Shown: positions 17,023-23,049 of the stretch, piece by piece
Layout: each line of letters begins with the position of its first letter
Numbering within the stretch: the stretch's first letter is position 1
Source of the DNA: Actinomycetales bacterium
GTDB lineage: Bacteria > Actinomycetota > Actinomycetes > Actinomycetales > Actinomycetaceae
Direction: 5' to 3'
Length of the DNA: 24,058 nucleotides
NCBI GenBank assembly: GCA_022838965.1
Contig: JALHDK010000004.1
Location: forward strand, 1 to 24,058
Notes under the pieces: model-generated
Told to the model about the DNA's origin: nothing
What the model saw: the letters and a program-made list of their open reading frames with translations, nothing else
Database searches by the model: none
Program-made: the position numbers and the translations under genes

Positions 17023-18024
17023 TCACGCCGCATCGAACCAGGGCGGCGGGCAGGCGTACGCCAGCGCCCGCGAGACCAGGCCCGCCAGAGGATAGGTGCG
17101 ATCCTCGGCGAGCGCCTGTTCGCACAGGATGCGCGCGCGCACCCCGTCCCCCGAATACCAGGCGAGGTACGCAGCCACAGCGATCGGAGCGGCGGCACGC
17201 CCCACGGGCGCGAAGTGCGCGATGCGGGCCAGCGTCTCGGCGATGGGCTTCAGGCGGAGGGGCTCGGGACGTGGCGGACCATCGAACGCATCGGCCGCAT
17301 CCAGGCGGGTGAAGTCCGGGACCCCGGTACCACCCGTCCCGAGGGACCACGCGATCACGCCGTCGCGGAATGCGGTGTTCTCGAGGGCGAGCAGCAGACG
17401 GGCGCGCGTCTCGGGCATCGTCGGCCCACCGTGCTCCACGGCGTCGACCAGCAGGTGGCTCTCGGGTGCTCCTGCCCTGCTGCCAGCCCACTTCCGGAGG
17501 GACAAGGCAACCTCCGCCGCCGCGGGGCCCTCGGGCGTGCGGGCGAACCTGAAGGCTTCGGGAGAGTCCACCAGCTCGCAGGCTGGTTGCGACATCGCGA
17601 CCCTGGTCGTGCGGAGCTCGAGCTCGTCCTGCACGCCGAGGAACGCCCCGTCCCCGGAGAACCCGTGGATCCGGTCGCCCGTGAGGACGTAGCACCCGCC
17701 GTGGAAGGCGAACGGCCACCTCATGTCCAGCCGCTCAAGCACCCTCCGCACCCACTCGCCGGGCTGTCGGTCCGTGAAGACCGACACCACGGCCATGTCG
17801 TCCGTGGTGCGCGCGAGTGCCGCGAGGGCGTGGGCGAGAGCTCCCACCCCCGCGCCTCCCTCGACAAGGTCCAGGTCGAGCCGGGCGGACGACCCGATGA
17901 TCAGGGCGCCCGGTTCGAGCGAACAGGCCGTGACCACCAGTGACTCGCGGGGACGGAAGCCGAAGGTGAACGGTATGGACGCGATGACCTCGTGGGCGAG
18001 GGGCCAGGTGTCGGTGTTCGTCAT
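17023..18024 (-). CDS. DUF4192 family protein
   Basis: The product is 333 residues, starting MTNTDTWPLAHEVIASIPFT. The N-terminal PFTFGFRPRESLVV motif is characteristic of the actinobacterial DUF4192 family, as are the conserved segments near WPFAFHGGCYVL and the C-terminal AWYSGDGVRARILCEQAL with TYPLAGLVSRAL. Function is unknown to me. There are no membrane segments, signal peptide or recognisable catalytic motif. The ATG at 18024 is preferred over an upstream GTG (18090) because the family begins near this point and the 22 extra residues are Arg/Pro/Gly-rich. It precedes gcvT on the same strand with a 60-bp gap. A perfect inverted repeat (18034-18057) sits 9 nt upstream of the start. Confidence 0.84.
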   Translation of the reverse strand: MTNTDTWPLAHEVIASIPFTFGFRPRESLVVTACSLEPGALIIGSSARLDLDLVEGGAGVGALAHALAALARTTDDMAVVSVFTDRQPGEWVRRVLERLDMRWPFAFHGGCYVLTGDRIHGFSGDGAFLGVQDELELRTTRVAMSQPACELVDSPEAFRFARTPEGPAAAEVALSLRKWAGSRAGAPESHLLVDAVEHGGPTMPETRARLLLALENTAFRDGVIAWSLGTGGTGVPDFTRLDAADAFDGPPRPEPLRLKPIAETLARIAHFAPVGRAAAPIAVAAYLAWYSGDGVRARILCEQALAEDRTYPLAGLVSRALAYACPPPWFDAA

Positions 18025-18033
18025 GTCGCGATC

Positions 18034-18057
18034 CCACCACGCGCGTCCGGGTGGTGG
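18034..18057. promoter_or_regulatory. Inverted repeat directly upstream of the DUF4192 gene
   Basis: CCACCAC (18034-18040) and GTGGTGG (18051-18057) are perfect 7-bp arms with a 10-nt spacer, ending 9 nt before the DUF4192 start. It could be an operator or an mRNA hairpin masking the ribosome-binding region. Function not assignable. Confidence 0.35.
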
Positions 18058-18165
18058 CCGAGCACCCTGCGATCCTGTGGACACGCGCACGCCAGGATGG
18101 CTCGCCGGGGACCGGGGTGGGGATCCGGCCGGTGGCGGCGCGGGCCGCGGACCCCGCCCAGCACG

Positions 18166-18171
18166 TAGGCT
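18166..18171 (+). promoter_or_regulatory. -10 element for a leaderless polyprenyl synthase transcript
   Basis: TAGGCT ends 6 nt before the ATG at 18178, the same geometry as the other leaderless candidates. No Shine-Dalgarno sequence precedes the ATG. Confidence 0.5.
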
Positions 18172-18177
18172 GCTGCC

Positions 18178-19251
18178 ATGGGGGCAGCCCAGCAGTTCGT
18201 TGACGCCGTGTCCGCCCGATGCGCGGAGGTGCTCCAGGAGCCTTCGGCCGATTTGCCCGACCTCGGGTCAGACCTGGCCGCCTTCCTCGAGCCGGCCCGG
18301 AGCCTTCTCACCGGTGGGAAGCGGATGCGTGCCCGGTTGTGCTCGGTCGGTTGGGCAGCCGCGGGCGGCGCTGCCGGGGCAGCGGCCCCCGTCCACGCGG
18401 GCGCGGCGCTGGAGCTGTTCCAGGCAGCAGCGCTCGTCCACGACGACGTCATCGACGACGCCGACACCAGGCGCGGGAAACCGGCCACCCATGTCCTCTT
18501 CGCCGCCCTCCACCCGGTGACTGGAGGACCCGAGGCTGCCGGATTCGGTGAGCACGCGGCGGTGTTGCTCGGGGACCTTCTCCTGGTCCTCGCCCACCGC
18601 GAGTTGCGGAGGGCCACCGCTCTCGTGCCCGATGGAGCCGAGGCGGAACGGATCTGGGACCTCATGACGGCGGAGGTCGCCGTCGGGCAGTACCTCGACG
18701 TCCACGCGAGCGTTCAGCCTCTCACCTCCCACGACCTCGGGACCTCCCTGGAACGTGCCCTCCTCGTCGTGAGGCACAAGTCGGCGCGCTACTCCGTGGA
18801 ACACCCGTTGGTGCTGGGCGCGGCCCTCGGCGGGGGGTCCTCCGGCGTCCGCGACGCCCTCGCGCGCGTCGGCCTGCCGTTGGGCGAGGCCTTCCAGCTG
18901 CGCGACGACGAGCTCGGCATCTTCGGGGATCCCGCGGTCACCGGGAAGCCGGCAGGGGACGACCTGCTCGAGGGCAAACGAACGCCGCTCGTGCTGTACG
19001 GGCTCGCCATGTGCGGCCCCGACGACGCCGCGTTCCTGCGTCGCAGCCTCGGCGACAGGAGCCTTGATGCAGGGGACCTGTCCCGCATCAGGAGGGCCCT
19101 GCTGGACTCCGGGGCCGTTGCCCGCCACGAACTCCTCATCCGGGAGCGGTACGAGCAGGCGTTGGAGGCTCTCGCGGCCGCTCCGATACCGGAGGATGCC
19201 CGGGAGGAGCTGCGCGGGCTGGCCACCGCCCTCACCCGCCGGGTGGCGTGA
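18178..19251 (+). CDS. Polyprenyl (isoprenyl) diphosphate synthase, probably GGPP-type or longer
   Basis: The product is 357 residues. GGKRMRARL (46-54) binds isopentenyl diphosphate. The first Asp-rich motif is HDDVIDDADTRRG (Asp89, Asp90, Asp93). The second reads RDDELGIFGDP (Asp243, Asp244), where the usual third Asp is Gly247; the following KPAGDDLLEGKRT is typical. The small residues before the first motif (Ala84, Ala85) suggest a product longer than farnesyl diphosphate; exact length is inference. The enzyme supplies prenyl chains for carriers, menaquinone or carotenoids. It is an IdsA2-like homologue: in M. tuberculosis, Rv2173 (idsA2) lies near Rv2175c and pknL, the same neighbourhood as here. 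It converges on the Rv2175c homologue with a 1-bp gap. Confidence 0.9.
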   Translation: MGAAQQFVDAVSARCAEVLQEPSADLPDLGSDLAAFLEPARSLLTGGKRMRARLCSVGWAAAGGAAGAAAPVHAGAALELFQAAALVHDDVIDDADTRRGKPATHVLFAALHPVTGGPEAAGFGEHAAVLLGDLLLVLAHRELRRATALVPDGAEAERIWDLMTAEVAVGQYLDVHASVQPLTSHDLGTSLERALLVVRHKSARYSVEHPLVLGAALGGGSSGVRDALARVGLPLGEAFQLRDDELGIFGDPAVTGKPAGDDLLEGKRTPLVLYGLAMCGPDDAAFLRRSLGDRSLDAGDLSRIRRALLDSGAVARHELLIRERYEQALEALAAAPIPEDAREELRGLATALTRRVA

Positions 19252-19252
19252 G

Positions 19253-19642
19253 TCAGTCCGCGATCGCCGCGCGGCGCACCGCGTGCTTGCGTCCCGCGGC
19301 GAGGGCGGCCGCCGGGGTTTCACCGAGTTCGGGATGCGGTGTGAGCAGCCAGACGACGATCTGGCTGTCGTCCATGCCGGAGTCCCGCAGCTGCATGATG
19401 CTGCCCCGCAGGCCGTCGATGAGCTGACCGTCGCGGATGAACGCCCCGGGTACCCGGTATCCCTCCAGGCCATCCACCCGGCATCCCACCACCGACTGCT
19501 CGCGGATGAGAGCGCGGACGTCGCGGAGCCGTTGCCCAAGTCGGTCCGCCAGGTCCGGCAGAGACAGCCACTCCCCTTCGAGGGCACGGAGATCCACGTG
19601 CGGAAGATACCACTGACGAGGCCGCGAACCGAGGTGTGACAC
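19253..19642 (-). CDS. Rv2175c family DNA-binding protein (PknL-associated)
   Basis: The product is 129 residues. The N-terminal part (about 15-75, WLSLPDLADRLGQRLRDVRALI) fits a winged helix-turn-helix, and the C-terminal part, WLLTPHPELGETPAAALAAG then RKHAVRRAAIAD, matches the conserved Rv2175c C-terminal region. In M. tuberculosis, Rv2175c is a DNA-binding protein phosphorylated by the neighbouring kinase PknL; a PknL-type kinase lies about 1.4 kb away here, so the same partnership is likely. The GTG at 19642 is chosen because AAGGAG lies about 7 nt upstream. The frame opens further at 19678, which would place that site inside the gene. The stop is 1 bp from the stop of the convergent polyprenyl synthase gene. 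Confidence 0.86.
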   Translation of the reverse strand: MSHLGSRPRQWYLPHVDLRALEGEWLSLPDLADRLGQRLRDVRALIREQSVVGCRVDGLEGYRVPGAFIRDGQLIDGLRGSIMQLRDSGMDDSQIVVWLLTPHPELGETPAAALAAGRKHAVRRAAIAD

Positions 19643-19656
19643 GCCCTGGCTCCTTG

Positions 19657-19662
19657 TAGGGT
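19657..19662 (+). promoter_or_regulatory. Possible -10 element for the lytic transglycosylase gene
   Basis: TAGGGT with a TTGACA-like GTGACA at 19636-19641 (15-bp spacer, shorter than ideal) would start a transcript about 58 nt before the ATG at 19728. GGAGG at 19718-19722, 5 nt from the ATG, provides the ribosome-binding site. Confidence 0.35.
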
Positions 19663-19727
19663 GTCGAATTGGTAACACCTGTCACAGAAGGCCACGCCAG
19701 TCACCACCCCTGCTCCCGGAGGCACCG

Positions 19728-20993
19728 ATGCCGTCTCTCCCCTCCCGTCTGACCATGAGTGCCGCACTCGCCGCCGGAACGGTCGTGGCCGGCGCCGTCC
19801 CGGCTGCGGCCACCCCGGTGATGGGAGCGACTGCCCCCGCCCCCCGCGCGGTGGCCGCACCGACGTTCCGCGTGGCGGCACCGGCCCTCACCTACCAAGT
19901 GCAGGAGGGTGACACTGTCTGGGGGATCGCGCAGCGCACCGGCACCTCTGTTGCTGCGATCATCTCCGCCAATGGCCTCGACTCACGGGCCATCATTCGG
20001 GTGGGCCAGGTGCTGGCCATCCCGAGCCCGGTCCCGAACGAGCCCGCACCGGCCGCACCGGCCGCACCGGCCGCTCCGGCCGCACCGGCACCCGTGGCCG
20101 CCGCCGTCGCGCCCGCGACCCACACCGTGGCGCGCGGGGACACCCTCTGGGCGATCGCCACCCGCAACGGCACCTCCGTCGCGGCCCTCATGGCCGCCAA
20201 CGGTCTGACCACCACCGTCATCCACCCCGGCCAGGTGCTCCGTCTCTCTGCCGCCGCTCCCTCCGCCGCACCGGCGGCACCGGCCGCACCGGCCGCACCG
20301 GCCGCACCGGCGGCGCCGGCGGGCACCATCACGGTCGTGCGCGGGGACACGCTCTCGGGGCTGGCCGCACGTCACGGGACCCCGGTCGCCGCCCTGATGG
20401 CGGCCAACCAGCTGACCTCGACGACCATCTACGCTGGTCAGACGCTCATCCTCCCGGGGGCCGGCGCAGCGCCGGCACCCGCGCCCAGCGCTCCGACCCC
20501 GCAGCTCGTCCCCAGCACCTTCCTCCACTACACCTACCCGCAGGCCACCGTGGACGCGGCGAACCTCAACAAGGCGACACTGCTCGCGATGTCCGTCCCC
20601 TCCCGCGAGCAGATGCGCCAGATCGTGCGTGACACCGCTGTGTCGATGGGCGTCGACCCGGCGCTGGCCCTCGCCATCGCCATGAGGGAGTCGGGGTTCG
20701 ACCAGCGGGCGGTGTCCCCGGCGAACGCCATCGGCACGATGCAGGTGATCCCCTCCTCGGGTACCTGGGCCTCCACGCTCGTGGGACGCCAGCTCAACCT
20801 GCTGGATCCGTACGACAACGTGACCGCGGGAGTCGCGATCCTCCGGCAACTGGTTCGCACCTCGTCATCCCTCGACATCGCGATCGCCTCGTACTACCAG
20901 GGGGCGGGCTCGGTCGCCCGCAACGGGATGTACGCGGACACCCGCGCCTACGTCGCCGGGGTGAAGTCGCTGATGGCCCAGTTCAGCGGGTGA
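19728..20993 (+). CDS. Secreted triple-LysM lytic transglycosylase
   Basis: The product is 421 residues. A signal peptide covers about 1-29, probably cut after the Ala-rich segment ending VPAAA. Three LysM domains (about 55-98, 131-174 and 200-243) bind peptidoglycan and are joined by Ala-Ala-Pro repeats (about 106-128 and 176-199). A C-terminal lysozyme-like transglycosylase domain (about 295-421) has catalytic Glu321 in AMRESGFD, GTMQ (336-339) and ASYYQGAGSV, matching the Glu, Gly-X-Met-Gln and Tyr-rich motifs of the family. The protein likely cleaves the MurNAc-GlcNAc bond in the cell wall from outside the membrane. GGAGG 5 nt upstream supports the ATG. The gene sits between the Rv2175c homologue and pknL, suggesting cell-wall remodelling linked to PASTA-kinase signalling; that link is inference. 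Confidence 0.93.
   Translation: MPSLPSRLTMSAALAAGTVVAGAVPAAATPVMGATAPAPRAVAAPTFRVAAPALTYQVQEGDTVWGIAQRTGTSVAAIISANGLDSRAIIRVGQVLAIPSPVPNEPAPAAPAAPAAPAAPAPVAAAVAPATHTVARGDTLWAIATRNGTSVAALMAANGLTTTVIHPGQVLRLSAAAPSAAPAAPAAPAAPAAPAAPAGTITVVRGDTLSGLAARHGTPVAALMAANQLTSTTIYAGQTLILPGAGAAPAPAPSAPTPQLVPSTFLHYTYPQATVDAANLNKATLLAMSVPSREQMRQIVRDTAVSMGVDPALALAIAMRESGFDQRAVSPANAIGTMQVIPSSGTWASTLVGRQLNLLDPYDNVTAGVAILRQLVRTSSSLDIAIASYYQGAGSVARNGMYADTRAYVAGVKSLMAQFSG
20046..20090 (+). repeat. 9-bp tandem repeat encoding the first Ala-Ala-Pro linker
   Basis: Near-identical copies of GCACCGGCC, with one GCTCCGGCC variant, encode the Pro/Ala linker between LysM 1 and LysM 2. Such tracts vary in copy number by slippage and are assembly-prone. 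Confidence 0.8.
20267..20321 (+). repeat. 9-bp tandem repeat encoding the second Ala-Ala-Pro linker
   Basis: About six copies of a GCACCGGCC-like unit, some as GCACCGGCG, encode the linker between LysM 2 and LysM 3. It matches the first linker repeat closely, so recombination between the two would delete LysM 2. Confidence 0.8.
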
Positions 20994-21015
20994 CCGCACG
21001 ACACTCGGGACGTGG

Positions 21016-21030
21016 GACCGGCGCCCGGTC
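21016..21030. promoter_or_regulatory. Inverted repeat between the transglycosylase gene and pknL (operator or terminator stem)
   Basis: GACCGG-CGC-CCGGTC: perfect 6-bp arms, 22 nt after the transglycosylase stop and 10 nt before the pknL -10 element, where a -35 would lie. No U-tract follows. It could terminate the upstream gene or be an operator for pknL. Confidence 0.35.
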
Positions 21031-21040
21031 GTCGGCTGCG

Positions 21041-21046
21041 TAGGAT
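21041..21046 (+). promoter_or_regulatory. -10 element for a leaderless pknL transcript
   Basis: TAGGAT ends 6 nt before the GTG at 21053; the same hexamer is used at parE and GNAT-1. No Shine-Dalgarno sequence is seen before the GTG. Confidence 0.55.
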
Positions 21047-21052
21047 CACCCT

Positions 21053-22918
21053 GTGAGCACTCTCGTCTCCGACCCCCTGCTCGGCCGGCTCATCGACGGC
21101 CGGTACGAGGTGCTCGCACGCGTGGCCCGCGGTGGCATGGCCACGGTGTACCGTGCCCTGGACCGGCGCCTCGACCGCGAGGTGGCCGTGAAGGTGATGC
21201 ATCCCCACCTGGCAGAGTCGGAGGACTTCGTCACCCGGTTCCGTCGGGAGGCGCGGGCCGCCGCCCGCCTGGCCCACCCGCACGTGGTGGCCGTGTACGA
21301 CCAGGGACTCTGGCAGGACTCGTTCTACCTCACGATGGAATTCGTCGACGGCGAGGACCTGCGGGCCGTCCTCCGGCGCGACGGGCCGCTCCCCCTCGGA
21401 CGGGCGCTCGCCACCACCCAGGCCATCCTCGATGCCCTCGCCGTCGCCCATCGTCGGGGTCTCGTACACCGTGACGTCAAGCCCGAGAACGTGATGGTGG
21501 CGCGCGACGGCGCCATCAAGGTCGCCGATTTCGGCCTGGCCCGTGCCATCAGCGAGGCGACCGCGGCGTCCACCGGCACCGTCCTCGGCACCGTCGCCTA
21601 CCTCGCACCGGAACTCGTCACCCACGGACAGGCGTCGCCCGCCGCCGACGTCTACGCGACCGGAATCCTCCTGTACGAACTGCTGACCGGTCACCAGCCC
21701 TTCACGAGCGACATCCCGATCAACGTCGCCTTCCAGCACATCAACTCCACGGTTCCGCCGCCGTCGCAGGACCTGCCGTGGCTCCCGAGGGAGGTGGACG
21801 AGCTCATCGCCGCCATGACCGCCCGTGACCCCGCGGAGCGGCTCGCGGACGGCGACGCCGCGCTGGCGGCTCTGCGTCGGGTCATCGCGGACGTGCCGGA
21901 GGACCTGCTCGAGCGACGGGGTGACCGGGAGGCCGACTCCACCACGGACGACACGGCCACCCTGGACGCGCGCGTGTCCAGCGGGACGGTTGCCCTTCCC
22001 GTTGGCGGCATCGTGACCGAGACCCCGCCTCCACGGCGACGCTCGCGCGCGCCACTGCGGGTCCTCATCGTTCTGGTCCTCGCCGCCGCCCTGGGCGCCG
22101 GCTGGTGGTTCCTCCTGGGGCCGGGGTCACGGGTGTCGATCCCGCCCGTGGTCGGTCTCCCGGAGGACAGGGCCACAGAGGTGCTGGTGGCAGCGGGATT
22201 CGAGGTCGCGGTCGAGCGCGCCCACGACGACATCGTGCCGGAGGGCGAGGTGATCTCGACCGATCCCGTCGCGGGGGTCGCCGCACCACGGGGCGGAAGC
22301 GTTGCGATCGTGGTGTCCGAGGGCATCCTCATGCTCGAGGTGCCGGAACTCGCGGGGCTGACGGTCGAGGCCGCCCGCTCCGCGATCGCGGCGGCAGGCT
22401 TCGCCGACCCAGTCATCACCGAGCAGTACCACCAGGAGATTCCGGCGGGAGTCGTCATCTCCTCCCCCGCGTCCCCGGGGGACATGATTCCCCACAGCAC
22501 GGTCCTGGAGCTGGTGGTGTCGCTCGGCCGTGAACCCGTGGAAGCGCCCGACGTCTCCGGGCAGCCCCTGGAGGAGGCCCGGAACGCTCTCGAGGCCGCG
22601 GGCCTGGTGGTGGCCACAACGGAGGAGTACTCGGACTCGGTGCCCGAGGGCTCGATCGTGGCCCAGAATCCGCCGCCCGGCCAGCTCCTCCGGGGAGACA
22701 CGGTCACCCTCACGGTGTCGCTCGGGCGCCCCTTCGCCACCGTGCCATCGGTCTTCGGGATGAGCCGCACCAACGCGATCGCCACGCTCGAGGCCGCCGG
22801 ATTCGTGGTCAAGGTGGAGAGCCTGTGGGGTGGTTCGCTCGGGGTCGTCCGGTTCCAGGATCCCGCGGGCGGTCAGCAGGCCCGCCTCGGTTCCACCGTG
22901 ACCATCACCGTGGTCTGA
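21053..22918 (+). CDS. pknL: PknL-type transmembrane Ser/Thr protein kinase with four PASTA repeats
   Basis: The product is 621 residues. The cytoplasmic kinase domain (about 18-275) has ARGGMATVYRA (glycine-rich loop), Lys47 in AVKVM, HRDVKPEN (catalytic Asp141), DFG (159-161) and an activation loop with Thr174, Thr176 and Thr180 before GTVAYLAPE. A Pro/Arg-rich juxtamembrane stretch (324-335) leads to one transmembrane helix (about 336-355). Four extracellular PASTA repeats follow (about 360-424, 427-493, 495-559 and 561-621); the last is the most diverged. PASTA domains bind peptidoglycan or lipid II fragments, so the kinase probably senses wall state and phosphorylates partners such as the Rv2175c homologue. 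M. tuberculosis PknL is shorter and, as I recall, lacks PASTA repeats, so the symbol rests on neighbourhood. The start is GTG, probably leaderless. Confidence 0.92.
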   Translation: MSTLVSDPLLGRLIDGRYEVLARVARGGMATVYRALDRRLDREVAVKVMHPHLAESEDFVTRFRREARAAARLAHPHVVAVYDQGLWQDSFYLTMEFVDGEDLRAVLRRDGPLPLGRALATTQAILDALAVAHRRGLVHRDVKPENVMVARDGAIKVADFGLARAISEATAASTGTVLGTVAYLAPELVTHGQASPAADVYATGILLYELLTGHQPFTSDIPINVAFQHINSTVPPPSQDLPWLPREVDELIAAMTARDPAERLADGDAALAALRRVIADVPEDLLERRGDREADSTTDDTATLDARVSSGTVALPVGGIVTETPPPRRRSRAPLRVLIVLVLAAALGAGWWFLLGPGSRVSIPPVVGLPEDRATEVLVAAGFEVAVERAHDDIVPEGEVISTDPVAGVAAPRGGSVAIVVSEGILMLEVPELAGLTVEAARSAIAAAGFADPVITEQYHQEIPAGVVISSPASPGDMIPHSTVLELVVSLGREPVEAPDVSGQPLEEARNALEAAGLVVATTEEYSDSVPEGSIVAQNPPPGQLLRGDTVTLTVSLGRPFATVPSVFGMSRTNAIATLEAAGFVVKVESLWGGSLGVVRFQDPAGGQQARLGSTVTITVV

Positions 22919-22925
22919 ACGACCG

Positions 22926-22951
22926 GGGGGTGCCGCAATGGCGGCACCCCC
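22926..22951. terminator. Strong hairpin terminator after pknL
   Basis: GGGGGTGCCGC pairs perfectly with GCGGCACCCCC (11-bp stem) around the loop AATG, 7 nt after the pknL stop. There is no U-tract. As pknL and the phosphofructokinase gene converge here, it could act on both strands. Confidence 0.75.
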
Positions 22952-22959
22952 AGCTCCCC

Positions 22960-23049
22960 GTGGTGCGCGGGCTCCCCGTGCTCATCGGGCTCACAGAGCG
23001 CCGCGGGCTCGCAGAGCTCCGCGGGCTCTCAGTGCTCCGCGGGCTGCGA
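22960..23049. repeat. Five-unit 18-bp tandem repeat spanning the phosphofructokinase stop codon
   Basis: Units begin at 22960, 22978, 22996, 23014 and 23032. Typical unit: GAGCTCCGCGGGCTCTCA; most share the core CGCGGGCT. Read on the minus strand, the phosphofructokinase frame gives a six-residue period (Glu-Pro-Ala-X-Leu/His-Cys), and the gene's TGA occupies the position of the TGC or TGT codons in neighbouring units. Confidence 0.7.

Noticed and set aside
22960..23049. CRISPR array
   Set aside because: Units are contiguous 18-bp tandem copies without spacers, and no cas genes are present.
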